A stretch of 64,000 nucleotides of DNA from Bacillus taeanensis (GCF_003318295.1 NZ_QOCW01000010.1:86321-150320), one strand, 5' to 3'. Positions 9,701 through 20,295 are shown, counted from the stretch's first letter. Notes: generated from the letters alone by a model not told the origin. Made by a program: numbers and translations.

Positions 9701-11388
9701 TTGCTGAAGTTCGTGGCTCAACCCCAGGTGTAGGCTTAATTTCACCACCGCCGCACCATGATATTTATTCAATTGAAGATTTAGCACAGCTAATTCATGA
9801 CTTAAAGAACGCCAATCCGAAAGCACGTATTAACGTTAAGCTTGTTGCGAAAGCTGGTGTTGGTACAATCGCAGCCGGTGTTGCGAAAGGCCTTGCAGAC
9901 GTGATCTTAATTAGCGGCTATGAAGGTGGAACAGGTGCATCACCGCGTACAAGTATTAAACACGCTGGTTTACCGTGGGAGTTAGGTTTAGCAGAAGCGC
10001 ATCAAACACTTATTTTAAATGATTTACGTGATCGTGTTGTATTAGAAACTGACGGTAAAATGATGACTGGTCGTGACGTAGTTGTTGCAGCATTACTAGG
10101 TGCTGAAGAGTATGGATTTGCGACTGCACCGCTTGTTATTCTTGGCTGTATTATGATGCGCGTATGTCATATGGATACATGTCCAGTAGGTGTAGCAACA
10201 CAAGATCCGGAACTTCGTAAAAAGTTTACGGGTACAGCCGATCATGTTGTAAACTATATGAAGTTTATTGCACAAGAAGTGCGTGAATTAATGGCACAGC
10301 TTGGCTTTAGAACAATTGATGAAATGATTGGACGCACAGATGTTTTAACAGTAAAAGAACGCGTAAAATCACACTGGAAAGCAAAATCACTTGATTTAAC
10401 AACATTGTTATACCAACCTAAAGTAAATGAAGGCTTTGAGCGTTACAACGTTCGTGCGCAAAATCATGGTCTTGAAAAATCACTTGATATGCGTGAAATC
10501 TTACCGGCAGTTAAGTCTGCTTTAGAAACAGGGCAGCCTGTTGAAGCAGATTTCACAATTACGAACATTGACCGTGTTGCTGGAACAATTTTAGGAAGTG
10601 AAATTACGACTAAATATGGTGAACATGGTTTACCTGAAGATACAATTCGTCTTAACTTTAAAGGTTCTGCTGGACAAAGTTTTGGTGCCTTCGTTCCAAA
10701 AGGTGTTACAATGACACTGGAAGGCGACAGCAATGACTATATCGGTAAAGGTTTATCAGGCGGTAAAATTATCGTTCGTCCTTCTGAAAAGTCAACATTT
10801 AAAGCAGAAGACAATATTATTATCGGTAACGTAGCATTCTTTGGGGCAACTTCTGGTGAAGCGTATGTTCGTGGTATTGCGGGTGAGCGTTTCTGTGTAA
10901 GAAACAGCGGTGTTCATGCAGTTGTTGAAGGTGTTGGTGACCATGGCTGTGAATATATGACAGGCGGCCGTGCGGTTATCTTAGGTGAAGTAGGGAAAAA
11001 CTTTGCTTCAGGTATGTCAGGCGGTATTGCATATGTACTTGCTGACGATTTCGAAGAGTTTAAACAGCGCTGCAACCAAGAGCTTGTTTCATTAGATGCA
11101 CTTGATAATTTTGAAGAGATTAATCGTGTGAAAGAAATGATTCAAAAGCACGTGAATTATACAGGCAGCACACGCGGTCAAGAAGTGTTAGATAACTGGA
11201 GTGACATGGTACCGAAATTCGTAAAAGTAATTCCGAACGAATTTAAAGTGATGTTAGAATCAATTGAACAGTTTAAAAAGTCTGGATTACAAGAGAAAGA
11301 CGCTATAATGGCTGCATTTGAAGAGAATAAAAAGAAAAGTGCACAAAAAACAGAGAAGAAAGATGTACTTCAACCTGTTCAGAACTAA
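6754..11388 (+). CDS. gltA: glutamate synthase large subunit
   Basis: A 1544-residue NADPH-GOGAT alpha subunit. With GltB it makes two glutamates from glutamine and 2-oxoglutarate. A 26-residue propeptide should be cleaved before Cys27 (DACGIG), the nucleophile of the N-terminal glutaminase domain (about 27-430). The central domain and the FMN-binding synthase domain (about 830-1210) follow, with the 3Fe-4S cysteines Cys1132, Cys1138 and Cys1143 in CX5CX4C spacing. A glycine-repeat beta-helix (about 1270-1500) closes the protein. The ATG at 6754 is chosen over GTG 6745, which lies inside the GGAGGGG ribosome-binding region. gltB starts 25 bp downstream. Confidence 0.97.
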   Translation: MKQTEFQKTGLPNKQGLYDPNFEHDACGIGLIANLKGKPAHDIVTQGVNMLTKLEHRGGQGSDPATGDGAGIMLQIPHDFFVKECEKVNINLPERDKYGVGMVFFPMDGEKRMAYEKKFETIIEEEGQQFLGWRTVPVNNVTLGKGAKASQPFVRQVFIGAAEELNDQLAFERKLYVIRKRVEKAVVELNKHEADFYVASLSSRTIVYKGMLTPEQLDTFYMDLQDEGFESAFSLVHSRFSTNTFPSWKRAHPNRYLIHNGEINTLTGNVNWMYAREQVAKSDVFGEDMEKIFPIIDTDGSDSSMLDNALEFLSLAGRSLPHAAMMMIPEPWDKDENMTDPKKAFYEYHSNLMEPWDGPTAISFTDGRQIGAILDRNGLRPARYYVTTDDTIIFSSEVGVIDVEPERVVRKERLSPGKMLLIDLEEGRIIADEELKHTITSEQPYREWLDNNLLHVNELPKANAEIEYSSDELLTRHKAFGYTYEELSKNIAPMVSEGKDPIGAMGADTPLAVLSDRPQLLYNYFKQLFAQVTNPPIDAIREESVTSTMTTIGAEGNLLDPTPESCRRIRLETPIITDAALASLRALKEAEFKSTTLPILFNAVKGEEGLETALNELFAAADAAIEKGNTLLVLSDRAMNDVNAPIPALLAVSGLHHHLVNAGTRTKVSLIVESGEPRDVHHLAMLVGYGADLINPYVAMASIKEMIKEDILKDISYEAALEKYIKAATSGIVKVMGKMGISTVQSYRGAQIFEAIGVSSEVINRYFTRTASQIDGIDLAIIAKEALLRHEQAFNNHEYNDKVLDAGSELQWRHDGEYHAFNPKTIHTLQHSTRTGNYELFKEYTKMADEEQVAFLRGAFDFKTDNSIPLDEVESIESIMCRFKTGAMSYGALSKEAHEALAIAMNRIGGKSNSGEGGEDYDRFTPDENGDLRRSAIKQVASGRFGVTSNYLVNADEIQIKMAQGAKPGEGGQLPSKKVYPWVAEVRGSTPGVGLISPPPHHDIYSIEDLAQLIHDLKNANPKARINVKLVAKAGVGTIAAGVAKGLADVILISGYEGGTGASPRTSIKHAGLPWELGLAEAHQTLILNDLRDRVVLETDGKMMTGRDVVVAALLGAEEYGFATAPLVILGCIMMRVCHMDTCPVGVATQDPELRKKFTGTADHVVNYMKFIAQEVRELMAQLGFRTIDEMIGRTDVLTVKERVKSHWKAKSLDLTTLLYQPKVNEGFERYNVRAQNHGLEKSLDMREILPAVKSALETGQPVEADFTITNIDRVAGTILGSEITTKYGEHGLPEDTIRLNFKGSAGQSFGAFVPKGVTMTLEGDSNDYIGKGLSGGKIIVRPSEKSTFKAEDNIIIGNVAFFGATSGEAYVRGIAGERFCVRNSGVHAVVEGVGDHGCEYMTGGRAVILGEVGKNFASGMSGGIAYVLADDFEEFKQRCNQELVSLDALDNFEEINRVKEMIQKHVNYTGSTRGQEVLDNWSDMVPKFVKVIPNEFKVMLESIEQFKKSGLQEKDAIMAAFEENKKKSAQKTEKKDVLQPVQN

Positions 11389-11413
11389 AGGTTGTATTTA
11401 AGGAGGGGAGTTC

Positions 11414-12898
11414 ATGGGGAAACCAACAGGATTTATGGAATATAAACGCGAGGTCGCCGAAGAGCGCGACCCGCTTCAAAGATTGTCAGATTGGAAAGAA
11501 GCTTATCTTCCGATGCCGGAAGATAAGTTAAAAAGACAAGGGGCTCGCTGTATGGATTGCGGTACACCGTTTTGTCATACAGGTATTATGCTGAATTATT
11601 CAGCTTCAGGTTGTCCGCTTCACAATTTAATTCCTGAGTGGAATGATCTTGTATATCGTGGACGTTGGAAAGAGGCACTTGATCGTTTATTAAAAACGAA
11701 TAACTTCCCGGAGTTTACAGGTCGAGTTTGTCCTGCACCATGTGAAGGCTCCTGTACAGTAGCAATCAGTGATCCAGCGGTTGCCATTAAGAGCATTGAA
11801 CGTGAAATCATTGATCGTGGATTTAACGAAGGATGGATGACACCAAATCCACCAAAAAAACGTACAGGCAAAAAAGTAGCGATTGTCGGGTCAGGTCCAG
11901 CAGGTCTTGCTGCGGCTGACCAATTAAATAAAGCGGGACACACTGTAACAGTTTTTGAACGTGATGATCGTATTGGCGGTTTATTAATGTACGGTATTCC
12001 TAATATGAAGCTTGAAAAAGAATTAATTGAGCGTCGTGTTAAACTGTTAGAAGCAGAAGGTGTGAACTTTGTAACGAATACTGAAGTTGGTAAAGATATT
12101 ACAGCAGAAGAGCTTCGTAACGAGTATGATTCAACAATTCTTTGTACAGGTGCTCAAAAACAGCGTGACCTTCCAATTGAAGGTCGTCAGTTAAATGGTA
12201 TTCATTATGCGATGGACTATTTAACATTAAGCACAAAGAACTTATTAAACAATAAATTAGACGATAAATCTGGCATTCATGCTGAAGGTAAAGACGTGAT
12301 CGTAATTGGTGGCGGAGATACTGGAGCAGACTGTGTGGCAACGGCTTTACGTCAAAAATGTAAAAGTGTTGTTCAGTTTGGTAAGCACCCACAGCTTCCT
12401 GAAGAAAGAAGCTATGATAATCCATGGCCGGAATATCCGAAAGTCTTTACTGTAGAATATGCTTATGATGAAGCAGAAGCAAAATTTGGACGTGATCCTC
12501 GTGAGTATTCCATTATGACAACAAAATTTGTTGGTGATGAAAATGGGAATTTAAAAGAGCTTCACACAATCCAAATTGAAAAAGTAAAAGACGAAAATGG
12601 TAAAATTTCATTACGAGAAGTTCCAGGCAGTGAAAAAGTTTGGCCTGCAGATCTTGTCTTCATTGCAATTGGTTTTACAGGTCCTGATCAAGGCGTTATT
12701 CAACAATTTGCACTTGAAACAGATCAAAGAAGCAACGTTAAAGCTGAATACGGCAAATATACAACAAATGTTGAAGGTGTATTTGCTGCAGGAGACGTAC
12801 GCAGAGGTCAAAGTTTAATTGTATGGGCAATTAATGAAGGCCGTGAAGCAGCTAGAGAATGTGATAAGTATTTAATGGGAGCAACAGTTCTTCCATAA
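11414..12898 (+). CDS. gltB: glutamate synthase small subunit
   Basis: A 494-residue GOGAT beta subunit that passes electrons from NADPH via FAD and 4Fe-4S clusters to GltA. N-terminal cysteines ([11 protein letters not shown] and [12 protein letters not shown]) supply the cluster ligands. [12 protein letters not shown] dinucleotide fold near residue 157 binds FAD, and GGGDTGADC near residue 297 binds NADPH. The ATG follows AAGGAGGGG. It sits 25 bp after gltA and ends at a strong terminator, so the operon is gltAB. Confidence 0.96.
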   Translation: MGKPTGFMEYKREVAEERDPLQRLSDWKEAYLPMPEDKLKRQGARCMDCGTPFCHTGIMLNYSASGCPLHNLIPEWNDLVYRGRWKEALDRLLKTNNFPEFTGRVCPAPCEGSCTVAISDPAVAIKSIEREIIDRGFNEGWMTPNPPKKRTGKKVAIVGSGPAGLAAADQLNKAGHTVTVFERDDRIGGLLMYGIPNMKLEKELIERRVKLLEAEGVNFVTNTEVGKDITAEELRNEYDSTILCTGAQKQRDLPIEGRQLNGIHYAMDYLTLSTKNLLNNKLDDKSGIHAEGKDVIVIGGGDTGADCVATALRQKCKSVVQFGKHPQLPEERSYDNPWPEYPKVFTVEYAYDEAEAKFGRDPREYSIMTTKFVGDENGNLKELHTIQIEKVKDENGKISLREVPGSEKVWPADLVFIAIGFTGPDQGVIQQFALETDQRSNVKAEYGKYTTNVEGVFAAGDVRRGQSLIVWAINEGREAARECDKYLMGATVLP

Positions 12899-12903
12899 AG
12901 AAT

Positions 12904-12944
12904 AAAAAAGCCTGAATCACTTATTAAGTGATTCAGGCTTTTTT
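12904..12944 (+). terminator. Rho-independent terminator of gltAB
   Basis: The long perfect stem AAAAAAGCCTGAATCACT / AGTGATTCAGGCTTTTTT has a short loop and a T-run. Confidence 0.92.
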
Positions 12945-12976
12945 GAAAAGATAAGAATGGCTATGTAAAAAATATT

Positions 12977-13297
12977 TTACTCTGCCGGACGAGGTCCTGC
13001 ATCTAAGCCGGAGCTTTCAACAGTCATTTTAGGTAAGACGGTTACATCTTCATTAACACGGCATTGACAGGATAAACGTAAGTCTTCTTCAACGCCTTTA
13101 TTTGTGAATGCTTCTTTTTCAATATCTGCTAAAGGACCAAAATTTCCTTCAATTACTTCAACACGGCATGTTGTACATTTCGCTTTTCCACCGCAGCGAT
13201 GTAAGATATTGATGCCGTTATCTTCTAAAGCAAGCGCTAACTTTGTACCTGCTTCCACTTCAAATGAGCCATGATCTGGCACTGTTACTTTTGGCAT
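12977..13297 (-). CDS. 2Fe-2S ferredoxin
   Basis: A 106-residue plant/adrenodoxin-type ferredoxin. The cluster ligands appear as CGGKAKCTTC (Cys35, Cys41, Cys44) plus a later CQC near residue 76, which suits a single 2Fe-2S cluster. The acidic tail (ends DAGPRPAE) is typical of a soluble electron carrier. The gene is monocistronic on the minus strand beside gltAB. Being next to gltB suggests a redox role, but GltB brings its own NADPH module and nothing in the sequence names the partner. The start has TAGGAGGTAA upstream. Confidence 0.85.
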   Translation of the reverse strand: MPKVTVPDHGSFEVEAGTKLALALEDNGINILHRCGGKAKCTTCRVEVIEGNFGPLADIEKEAFTNKGVEEDLRLSCQCRVNEDVTVLPKMTVESSGLDAGPRPAE

Positions 13298-13472
13298 GTT
13301 ATTTTACCTCCTAAAATAATAGATTGTTTATATTGAGTCTTTATATAGTTTATACCATTTTTAAGCAACTTTAAAACAATTCTCTTTTTAAAAATAATAA
13401 TCTATTCTCAATCTTCATTTATTCATGGTATGATAAGAGACGGAAATAATTATAAAATGGGGGAAATGAATT

Positions 13473-13826
13473 ATGCCTTATGCAGCATTTTTACATTCAC
13501 ACGTTTCATCGTGGGCGATTACACTGCTTTTATTTATTATAAGCTTTGCATTATTAAAAGCAGGTAAACAAAAGGGTCAAAAAATTACACATATGATTTT
13601 ACGTCTTTTTTACATATTGACGGTCGTAACAGGCGCTGGTCTTTTATTTCAGTGGAAGTTTGATCCGATGGCATTATTAAAAGCTGTCCTTGCAATATGG
13701 GTTATTTCTGCCATGGAACTTATTTTAGTGCGTACAGCGAAAGGACAGGCAAAAGCGAGCTATTGGATTCAATTAGCTGTTTCATTAGTACTTGTGTTTA
13801 TTTTAGGATACGGGGTATTAGGTTAA
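13473..13826 (+). CDS. yisL: YisL-family membrane protein (UPF0344)
   Basis: A 117-residue integral membrane protein with about four hydrophobic helices. KITHMILRLFYIL and the order of helices match B. subtilis YisL, an uncharacterised UPF0344 protein. The ATG at 13473 lies behind ATGGGGGAAATGA. It is monocistronic, with a terminator shared with the convergent ABC transporter operon. In B. subtilis yisL also lies upstream of the asnO-yisQ-yisR-degA block, and here that block follows about 13 kb later, so the local order is conserved with the methionine-salvage region between. Confidence 0.8.
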   Translation: MPYAAFLHSHVSSWAITLLLFIISFALLKAGKQKGQKITHMILRLFYILTVVTGAGLLFQWKFDPMALLKAVLAIWVISAMELILVRTAKGQAKASYWIQLAVSLVLVFILGYGVLG

Positions 13827-13866
13827 GAAAAAACACTGCTATCAAAGTGATAGCAGTGTTTTTTTA
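13827..13866. terminator. Bidirectional terminator between yisL and the importer operon
   Basis: The perfect stem AAAAAACACTGCTATCA / TGATAGCAGTGTTTTTTT has T-runs on both strands, between convergent transcripts. Confidence 0.9.
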
Positions 13867-14883
13867 TTGATTAATTTTGTTTTGAATATACATAATAGCA
13901 AGGGCGCCTACTAAGATTACGCCTTTAATAATGTCCTGAGCATAGTAGGGGACGTTCATCATTGTTAAACCATTTAAAAGGACACCGATTAACACAGCGC
14001 CAAAAAATGTGCCAATTACATTTGGCTTTCCTGCACCAAATACAGAAAATCCAATAAAAGCTGCAGCAACACCGTCCATTAAGAGCGGAGCACCCGCAGA
14101 AACTTGTCCTGTACCAATTCGTGCTGCAAGAACAATACCGGCAACAGCAGCGAAGAATGCACTGAATAAATAAGCGTACAAACGATAACGGTTTACTGGA
14201 ACACCAGAAAGACGCGCTGCTTCAATATTCCCACCTGTTACGTATAGAAGTCTTCCTGTTTTTGTGTACGTTAAAAATAAATGGACAATGATTACTGATA
14301 CAATCATTAAAATGGCTGGAAACGGAATAGAAAAAAGTTCTCCTTGTCCAATAAATAAGAAAGAAGGAATAAATTTTCCCGAAGCAATTGATCCGTCCTG
14401 CATCGGCATGTTGTTATAAATGGAATAGCCTTTTGTGTAGGTTAAATGAATGCCATTTATAATATACATAACAGCAAGTGTTGCCAGTAGATCCGGTATT
14501 TTTACTTTAATAACTAAAAAGGAATTGATTAACCCAATTAATAAGCTTATCACAATAGGAATAAGAAGGACGACTAACAATTCTTGGCGATACCATACAA
14601 GTGCTGCTGCACTTGTAACAGTTGCGATACTTGCTGTTGATCCAACCGATAAATCAAATCCTCCGACAATGAGTGAAAATGTTACCCCAATCGCGAGTAA
14701 TGTGACAATTGAAATGGAACGTAAAATATCGGTAAAATTGCTGTAAGTTAAAAATCCCTCATTGATGATACTGAAAAAAACAATGGTAAATAAAATCACG
14801 AGCAATGTCCCGTATTTAAATAGAAAATCTGTAAATGAAATAGCTGGCTTTTGTATTTTACTCTGTTTAACGATTTGCTCCAT
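13864..14883 (-). CDS. ribose-type ABC importer permease, candidate methylthioribose transporter
   Basis: A 339-residue BPD_transp_2 permease of the RbsC/LsrC family with about nine to ten hydrophobic segments. The conserved permease core GGFDLSVGST and the ARIGTGQ...LLMDGVAAAFIG segment, with the GGxN/GTxxG motifs, are present. It overlaps the ATPase gene by 17 bp and is the last of five minus-strand genes read from the SAM riboswitch at 19.9 kb (mtnK, mtnA, binding protein, ATPase, permease). Family members import pentoses and AI-2; the operon makes 5-methylthioribose the likely cargo here. The start has AGGAGGTG upstream. The substrate is inference. Confidence 0.85.
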   Translation of the reverse strand: MEQIVKQSKIQKPAISFTDFLFKYGTLLVILFTIVFFSIINEGFLTYSNFTDILRSISIVTLLAIGVTFSLIVGGFDLSVGSTASIATVTSAAALVWYRQELLVVLLIPIVISLLIGLINSFLVIKVKIPDLLATLAVMYIINGIHLTYTKGYSIYNNMPMQDGSIASGKFIPSFLFIGQGELFSIPFPAILMIVSVIIVHLFLTYTKTGRLLYVTGGNIEAARLSGVPVNRYRLYAYLFSAFFAAVAGIVLAARIGTGQVSAGAPLLMDGVAAAFIGFSVFGAGKPNVIGTFFGAVLIGVLLNGLTMMNVPYYAQDIIKGVILVGALAIMYIQNKINQ

Positions 14884-16363
14884 TTTCTACACCTCCTGTT
14901 GCAGCGTGCATCATTTTTTCGTATGTAGCTTCATCTCTTGTAAATTCTTTTACAATTTCCCCATCATACATCACTAAAATGCGATCTGCGATATTTAGAA
15001 TTTCATCAAATTCCCCAGAAAAGTAAAGGATCCCTTTCTTTTCCTCTGCAAGTCCTCGAATAAGTGCAAACACTTCTTCCTTTGCGCCAATGTCAATACC
15101 CTTTGTCGGTTCATCGAAAATAAACAAATCACTATTTATGTTTAACCATTTCCCAATCGCGACTTTTTGCTGATTTCCGCCGCTTAAGTGGCGGACCTTC
15201 GTAAAAGGAGAAGCAGTTTTTACAGAAAGCTTTTCAATTATTTTAACTTCTTCTTTTTGTTTATTTATGTTTACAAACCATTTTGAAAAGTTTGCAAGGG
15301 AAGGAAGCGCTAAGTTTTCAATCACTGAGAAGTCGACGAGCACACCTTCTTTTCGTCGTTCTTCAGGGACAAGTGAAATGCCTGCTACGACGGCTTGCTG
15401 TGGAGAAGAGACGTTTACCGCTTTATTGTGAAGAATTCTTGTTCCGACAGCTGGATCAGCTCCGAATAACGCTCGTGCTGTTTCTGTTTTTCCAGCTCCT
15501 ACAAGGCCTGCAATGCCGATAATTTCACCTTTATGAACGGTTAAGTTAATTTGTTGTTTTGTCTTGAAAACACGCAAATTTTCAATTCTCAGCAGTTCTT
15601 CTGACGTCTTATAAGAACGATGATCGCTCGTTTTTGTCAGCGTTTTTCCGAGCATTGTTTGAATAATATCTTCAATTGTTAACTCTTTTGTTTCCGCCAC
15701 TTCTACAACTTGACCGTCCCGCATAATTGTCAGGCGATCTGTAATTTCTTTAATTTCCGGCATGCGGTGAGAAATATAAATAATGCCAACATCTGCAGCT
15801 TTTAATTTCTTTATTACTTCAAAAAGCACTTTTGTTTCTTTATTGCTAAGCGGTGCTGTCGGTTCATCTAATATTAAATATTTTACATTTTGAGCGACAG
15901 CACGGGCGATTAAAATCAGCTGTTTTTCCTGTAACGAACATTGAGAAACAAGTTGATTGACATCCACATCGCAATGCACTTGAGCGAGAAGTTCACGAGC
16001 TTTTTGTTTTCGTTTTTTCCAAGAAATAAAAGCAGGACCGTCTTTTAGAAGGTGAAGGGTCACATTTTCAGCAACGGAAAGGGAGGGGATTAATGCCGTA
16101 TCCACTTCCTGTACGACTATGCCAATGCCGTGCTTTAAAGCATCATCTGGTGAATTTATGTTGATTTCTACTCCGCTTAAAAGAATTTTGCCGGCATCTT
16201 TCTCATAGTCGCCGGCAAGAATTTTCATAAGTGTACTTTTTCCTGCACCATTCACACCTAAAAGGGCATGAACTTCACCAGGGGTTACAGAAAAAGAAAC
16301 ACGTTTTAAAACAGAAACGGAAGAGAATGATTTTTCAATGTCAACCATTTCTAATCGATTCAT
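14867..16363 (-). CDS. ribose-type ABC importer ATPase (two ABC domains), candidate methylthioribose transporter
   Basis: A 498-residue RbsA/MglA-type protein with two fused nucleotide-binding domains. The first has Walker A GVNGAGKST near residue 37 and Walker B LILDEPTAP, but its signature reads SLQEKQL instead of LSGGQ. The second has a Walker A-like GLVGAGKTE and a proper LSGGNQQKV with FDEPTKGID. One degraded site is common in this family. The ATG overlaps the binding-protein stop by one base, and the gene runs into the permease. It should energise uptake at the cytoplasmic face. Confidence 0.88.
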   Translation of the reverse strand: MNRLEMVDIEKSFSSVSVLKRVSFSVTPGEVHALLGVNGAGKSTLMKILAGDYEKDAGKILLSGVEININSPDDALKHGIGIVVQEVDTALIPSLSVAENVTLHLLKDGPAFISWKKRKQKARELLAQVHCDVDVNQLVSQCSLQEKQLILIARAVAQNVKYLILDEPTAPLSNKETKVLFEVIKKLKAADVGIIYISHRMPEIKEITDRLTIMRDGQVVEVAETKELTIEDIIQTMLGKTLTKTSDHRSYKTSEELLRIENLRVFKTKQQINLTVHKGEIIGIAGLVGAGKTETARALFGADPAVGTRILHNKAVNVSSPQQAVVAGISLVPEERRKEGVLVDFSVIENLALPSLANFSKWFVNINKQKEEVKIIEKLSVKTASPFTKVRHLSGGNQQKVAIGKWLNINSDLFIFDEPTKGIDIGAKEEVFALIRGLAEEKKGILYFSGEFDEILNIADRILVMYDGEIVKEFTRDEATYEKMMHAATGGVENGANR

Positions 16364-17511
16364 TATTTTTCACGTCCTTCAAGCGTATCCATCCAAGGTG
16401 AAACAGCTGCTTCAGAAGACCCCCATCCATTTACATAGTTACCAATTTCATTCATTGAAACAGGAGTATCTGGAAGCTGACTGCCTTTTACAAGGTAAGG
16501 ATCAACAGAGTAAATTTCAGGTGTTTGTTCACCCGCTATTTTTTGGTAAGCAAAGCGAACTTGAATGCGTCCAATTTCAGATGGATCTGTTGCGGCTGTA
16601 GCAGTCCATGGGCTGTTTTTTTCCTGCATAAGCTGAAGATCTTCATCACTTAAATCAATTCCATATACTTTAATCTCATCTCGACCTGCTTGTTGAATTG
16701 CTTTTGTTGCCCCTTTTGCAAACTCATCCCATGTCGCAAAAACGGCATCAATGTCACCTTTATTTGGGTAACGCTGTAAAATAGCTTCCATTTGTGTTTG
16801 TGTATCAAGCGCCGTATTCGCTGAAGCTGTTCCGAAGCGAGCTGCTTCTTTAATGTTCGGATAGCGCTGCTTAAATGCTTCATAAATCACATTACGACGT
16901 TCCATTGGTGTAAAACCGCCAACCCAAACATAAACAATATTACCTTGACCGTTTAAATCTTGAGCAAGTGTTTTTAGAGAATTCCATGCAAGGTTGTAAT
17001 CGTCTTGGTCAATAACGGTAACACCTGGTAAGTTTAAGTCATTATCAAAAGCAACGACTGGTATCCCTTTTTCAAGCGCCTTTTTTACACCAACTTCGAG
17101 GGCATCAGCACGCCCGTGATCAATTAAAATCGCGTCAACATCTTGATTAACTGCCGTATCTAATAATGAAGCCATTTTCGTTAAGTCATTGTCAGCATTA
17201 TAAATTTGAACTTCGCCGCCAAATGCTTCTACTTGTTCCTTTACACCTTGAATATATTGAGAAGAAAATGTTCCGATTGATAACTGCATAATTGCAGCAA
17301 TTTTAATTGGTTTGTTAAAAGCTTGGGGTACTTCTATTAAAGAAGAATCGTTTACAACTTCATCAGCTATGGTTTCTGTTTTTGTGTTTTCTTTTTGTGC
17401 TGCTTCTTCTGTATTTTCTGTGCTGCTTACTGCATCTTGTTCATTTGTGCATCCTGTAACAAATAGAAGTACTGCAAGGACCACTGTGAGTAATGGTTTC
17501 AATGCTGTCAT
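16363..17511 (-). CDS. sugar-binding lipoprotein of ABC importer, candidate methylthioribose receptor
   Basis: A 382-residue periplasmic-binding-protein type I (RbsB-like) lipoprotein. Residues 1-21 form a lipoprotein signal with lipobox FVTGC (Cys21), followed by an acidic Glu/Thr linker. The ligand domain begins near IKIAAIMQLSIGTFSSQY and has the DNDL and GIDLSDEDLQ loops of the family. The ATG at 17511 is preferred: AAGGAG lies 11 nt upstream, while GTG 17523 falls directly on it. It starts 25 bp after mtnA on the same transcript. Methylthioribose as ligand is inferred from the operon alone. Confidence 0.85.
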   Translation of the reverse strand: MTALKPLLTVVLAVLLFVTGCTNEQDAVSSTENTEEAAQKENTKTETIADEVVNDSSLIEVPQAFNKPIKIAAIMQLSIGTFSSQYIQGVKEQVEAFGGEVQIYNADNDLTKMASLLDTAVNQDVDAILIDHGRADALEVGVKKALEKGIPVVAFDNDLNLPGVTVIDQDDYNLAWNSLKTLAQDLNGQGNIVYVWVGGFTPMERRNVIYEAFKQRYPNIKEAARFGTASANTALDTQTQMEAILQRYPNKGDIDAVFATWDEFAKGATKAIQQAGRDEIKVYGIDLSDEDLQLMQEKNSPWTATAATDPSEIGRIQVRFAYQKIAGEQTPEIYSVDPYLVKGSQLPDTPVSMNEIGNYVNGWGSSEAAVSPWMDTLEGREK

Positions 17512-17536
17512 GAGTCTTTCCACTCCTTAAATTCTT

Positions 17537-18586
17537 TTATCTATTTTTTATTTTTTGAAGCTCTTCTCCATAATTTCCTTTAATAATACCTTTTTCAGTA
17601 ATAATCGCTGTTACATAGTCAGCAGGGGTGACATCAAAAGCAGGGTTAAACACGTTAATACCCTCAGGGGCAACGCGGGTTTCACCGATATATGTAACTT
17701 CTTCATGCGGGCGCTCCTCAATTGGAATGTCATCGCCTGTTTTTGTATCTAAGTCAATTGTTGAAAGCGGGGCTGCTACGTAAAATGGAATGCCGAGTGC
17801 TTTTGCTTGAAGTGCTAAGCCGAATGTTCCAATCTTATTCGCAACATCACCATTTGCTGCCACGCGGTCAGTGCCGACAATAACAGCGGCAATGTTTTTT
17901 GTTTTCATCACATGTGCGGACATGTTATCCGTAATAAGGGTAACATCTACACCAGCCTGCTGCAGTTCCCAGGCGGTTAACCGGGCTCCTTGTAAAACAG
18001 GACGTGTTTCATCCGCGTAAACGGACAATTGAATTCCTTGTTCTTTTGCTAAATAAAAAGGTGCAAGAGCTGTGCCGTATCTTGCTGTCGCAATTCCACC
18101 GGCATTGCAGTGGGTTAAAAGGATATCGCCATCTTTAAAGAGAGATAAGCCATATTCACCAATTTTGCGGCAGACGAGTTCATCTTCAGCTTGAATTTCT
18201 TTTGCTTCTTGTAAAAGAATCGTTTGTGCTTCTTCAACTGAACCCGCATCTTTACTTACTTCAAGAAGGCGGTCAAGCGCCCACATTAAATTAACAGCAG
18301 TAGGCCGTGAGTTTGCTAAGTAATCACGCTTAGTTTTTAATTCCTTTAAGAACGTTTCAACATTTGTTTCCTTAGAAGAAAGTGCCCAAAGAGCTAAACC
18401 GTAAGCTGCTGCAATTCCAATAGCGGGAGCGCCGCGGACTTGTAATTTATTAATGCTCTCCCATACGTCTTCAATTGTTGAAGCCGGATTAAATACACGT
18501 TGATGAGGGAGGAGCTGCTGATCAAGGATTAAAAGATGATCCCCTTTCCAACGCACGGATCGAATGAATGATTCTGTTATAGTCAT
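17537..18586 (-). CDS. mtnA: S-methyl-5-thioribose-1-phosphate isomerase
   Basis: A 349-residue eIF2B-like isomerase that turns methylthioribose-1-phosphate into methylthioribulose-1-phosphate in the methionine salvage pathway. It shows the family motifs [11 protein letters not shown] near residue 50, the catalytic Cys in [10 protein letters not shown] (near residue 160) and the catalytic Asp in [17 protein letters not shown] (near residue 240). It overlaps mtnK by 4 bp (18583-18586), which indicates translational coupling, and is followed within 25 bp by the ABC importer. SAM-I riboswitch control is inherited from the mtnK leader. Confidence 0.96.
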   Translation of the reverse strand: MTITESFIRSVRWKGDHLLILDQQLLPHQRVFNPASTIEDVWESINKLQVRGAPAIGIAAAYGLALWALSSKETNVETFLKELKTKRDYLANSRPTAVNLMWALDRLLEVSKDAGSVEEAQTILLQEAKEIQAEDELVCRKIGEYGLSLFKDGDILLTHCNAGGIATARYGTALAPFYLAKEQGIQLSVYADETRPVLQGARLTAWELQQAGVDVTLITDNMSAHVMKTKNIAAVIVGTDRVAANGDVANKIGTFGLALQAKALGIPFYVAAPLSTIDLDTKTGDDIPIEERPHEEVTYIGETRVAPEGINVFNPAFDVTPADYVTAIITEKGIIKGNYGEELQKIKNR

Positions 18587-19800
18587 GAATTTGCACTCCT
18601 TACTAATTCAACTAATTCTTTAACATTGGTAATATTTTGACGATTGAGAATAAGGCTGCGTCCAGTTTTTAAGGCTGCTCGCTTTGCTTCAAGTTGTGCA
18701 TCTAGATTGGCAATGCCATCTAAATCTTCCACATGGGCAAGTCCAATTGTACGGCGAATAACTTTACATCCAGCAAATCCAATCGTATCTTCAAAAGTTA
18801 CGGCTAAGACGTAATTGACGTAACCTTCCACATCAGCGAATTTTTCTACAGCAGATTCCTGCCAAAGAGCTGTAAACGTATTTTTAAATACTTGCCAAGT
18901 TTCTTCAATAACTTCGAGTAAATAAGCTTGAAACTCCTCACGTTTTCCAAGGTCTGCAATCCGCTTTTCTTGCGCAATGTAATTTAAAATAATGTTTGCA
19001 AAAAATGCCCCAATATCAAAACCACGAGGACCATAAAAAGCAAACTCTGGATCAATTACTTTCGTTGAATCTTCTTTTACAAACACACTGCCTGTATGAA
19101 GATCACCATGGAGAAGAGCTTCTGCATTTGTTAAAAACTTTTGTTTTAGTTTAGCTACTTCTAATTTAAGAGCTGAATCTTCCCAAAGTTCTGATACTTC
19201 AGGCTGCAGTTCTTGCGGATAATTATTTGTCTCACTTTTAAAGAAAGGATCCGTAAACACGAGATCTTCAGTAATTTGACATAACTCAGGATTTGTAAAC
19301 TGAACAACACGTTTCTTTTTCTCCTGCGGCGAAAGAGCTGCATCAGATGTGGAAAATAACGTATATGCTAAGTAAGTGCCAATGTCATTTGCCAGATGAG
19401 GATATTGCTTTCCTTCAATTAGTCCTTTACGTAAAATAACATGATCAGATAAATCTTCAAGTACAGTTGCAGCAAATGTGTAGTCAATATCATAAACCTT
19501 TGGCACAAGATTAGGCACAAGCTTTTCTGCTTCCTGTAATGCTTCACTTTCAATACGAGCGCGATCCAGCGTTAGCGGCCAGCTTTCACCAACAACTTTT
19601 GCATAGGGAAGAGCCTGCTTAACAATTAATGTTTGATTAGTAGATTGGTCAACTAAACGAAAAACTAAATTTAAATTGCCATCGCCGATTTCCTCGCAGT
19701 GGACGCGGCTTTCTTTTGGAATCAAGCCTTTTTCTTTTACGAATGAAACAACGCTTAATAGTGTTAATGGTTCATAAGCTTCTATTTGACGAATTGACAT
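18583..19800 (-). CDS. mtnK: 5-methylthioribose kinase
   Basis: A 405-residue kinase that phosphorylates 5-methylthioribose with ATP, the entry step for imported or recycled MTR. The protein-kinase-like fold is visible: [13 protein letters not shown] glycine loop, [13 protein letters not shown] catalytic loop with the Asp, and [19 protein letters not shown] metal motif. The ATG at 19800 has AGGAGGTATAGATC upstream. It is the first gene after a SAM-I riboswitch and terminator, so it should be expressed when S-adenosylmethionine is scarce. It overlaps mtnA. Confidence 0.96.
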   Translation of the reverse strand: MSIRQIEAYEPLTLLSVVSFVKEKGLIPKESRVHCEEIGDGNLNLVFRLVDQSTNQTLIVKQALPYAKVVGESWPLTLDRARIESEALQEAEKLVPNLVPKVYDIDYTFAATVLEDLSDHVILRKGLIEGKQYPHLANDIGTYLAYTLFSTSDAALSPQEKKKRVVQFTNPELCQITEDLVFTDPFFKSETNNYPQELQPEVSELWEDSALKLEVAKLKQKFLTNAEALLHGDLHTGSVFVKEDSTKVIDPEFAFYGPRGFDIGAFFANIILNYIAQEKRIADLGKREEFQAYLLEVIEETWQVFKNTFTALWQESAVEKFADVEGYVNYVLAVTFEDTIGFAGCKVIRRTIGLAHVEDLDGIANLDAQLEAKRAALKTGRSLILNRQNITNVKELVELVRSANS

Positions 19801-19821
19801 GATCTATACCTCCTAAAATAT

Positions 19822-19852
19822 TAAAAAGCCTCTTTCAAAAAGAAAGAGGCTT
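19822..19852 (-). terminator. SAM-riboswitch terminator before mtnK
   Basis: On the minus strand AAGCCTCTTTC pairs with GAAAGAGGCTT and is followed by TTTTTAA. It lies between the aptamer and the mtnK ribosome binding site, so it is the expression platform. Confidence 0.88.
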
Positions 19853-19872
19853 GAAGATTTTTAGCTTCACAC

Positions 19873-20025
19873 CTCTTATCTTTCAGAAGAAACGATGTTC
19901 TCCTGTTGGACGTAGCACCGTGCCTTGAATAATCCAATAAATGGATGATTCCCGCTGATAAAGCGGCTTTTGGTCGGTTGCTGGGCTTCATAGGGCCAAT
20001 TCCCTCAGCCTGCTCTTGATAAGAG
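19873..20025 (-). promoter_or_regulatory. SAM-I riboswitch (S box) of the mtnK operon
   Basis: On the minus strand the P1 arms CTCTTATC and GATAAGAG enclose the S-box core: AGAG, GAGGGAATTGGCCC, ATGAAGCCCAGCAACC, ACGGTGCTA and TGAAAGATAAGAG. The aptamer spans 153 nt, longer than the usual roughly 100 nt. The extra length lies between CAACC and the GGTGCTA strand and includes two further small stems (CCGC/GCGG and AATCATCCA/TTGGATTATT). It should lower transcription of mtnK-mtnA and the importer when SAM is plentiful. Confidence 0.93.
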
Positions 20026-20295
20026 TTTTAATTATTCAACTTTTTTGTAATGAATCGCTTGATGAAGATAATACATTGTTAGTGAATTGTTTGTCAATAG
20101 TTTTTTTGGGAAAATAATTTAACAGTATGACTAGCTAAAACAATCAGACTTTTTATATAGGAGTATCTTTACAATACTTTCATATCCATATATTATGAAT
20201 TACGATGTACAATGAACAAATCGAGGATGATCTTTCTAATCGTTATCGTGAATTTACATAGAACATTTAAAAAATAATAGGTAGGTGTAAATACA

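Noticed and set aside
12099..12425. Minus-strand open frame inside gltB
   Set aside because: It is a shadow of gltB; no ribosome binding site or family motif.
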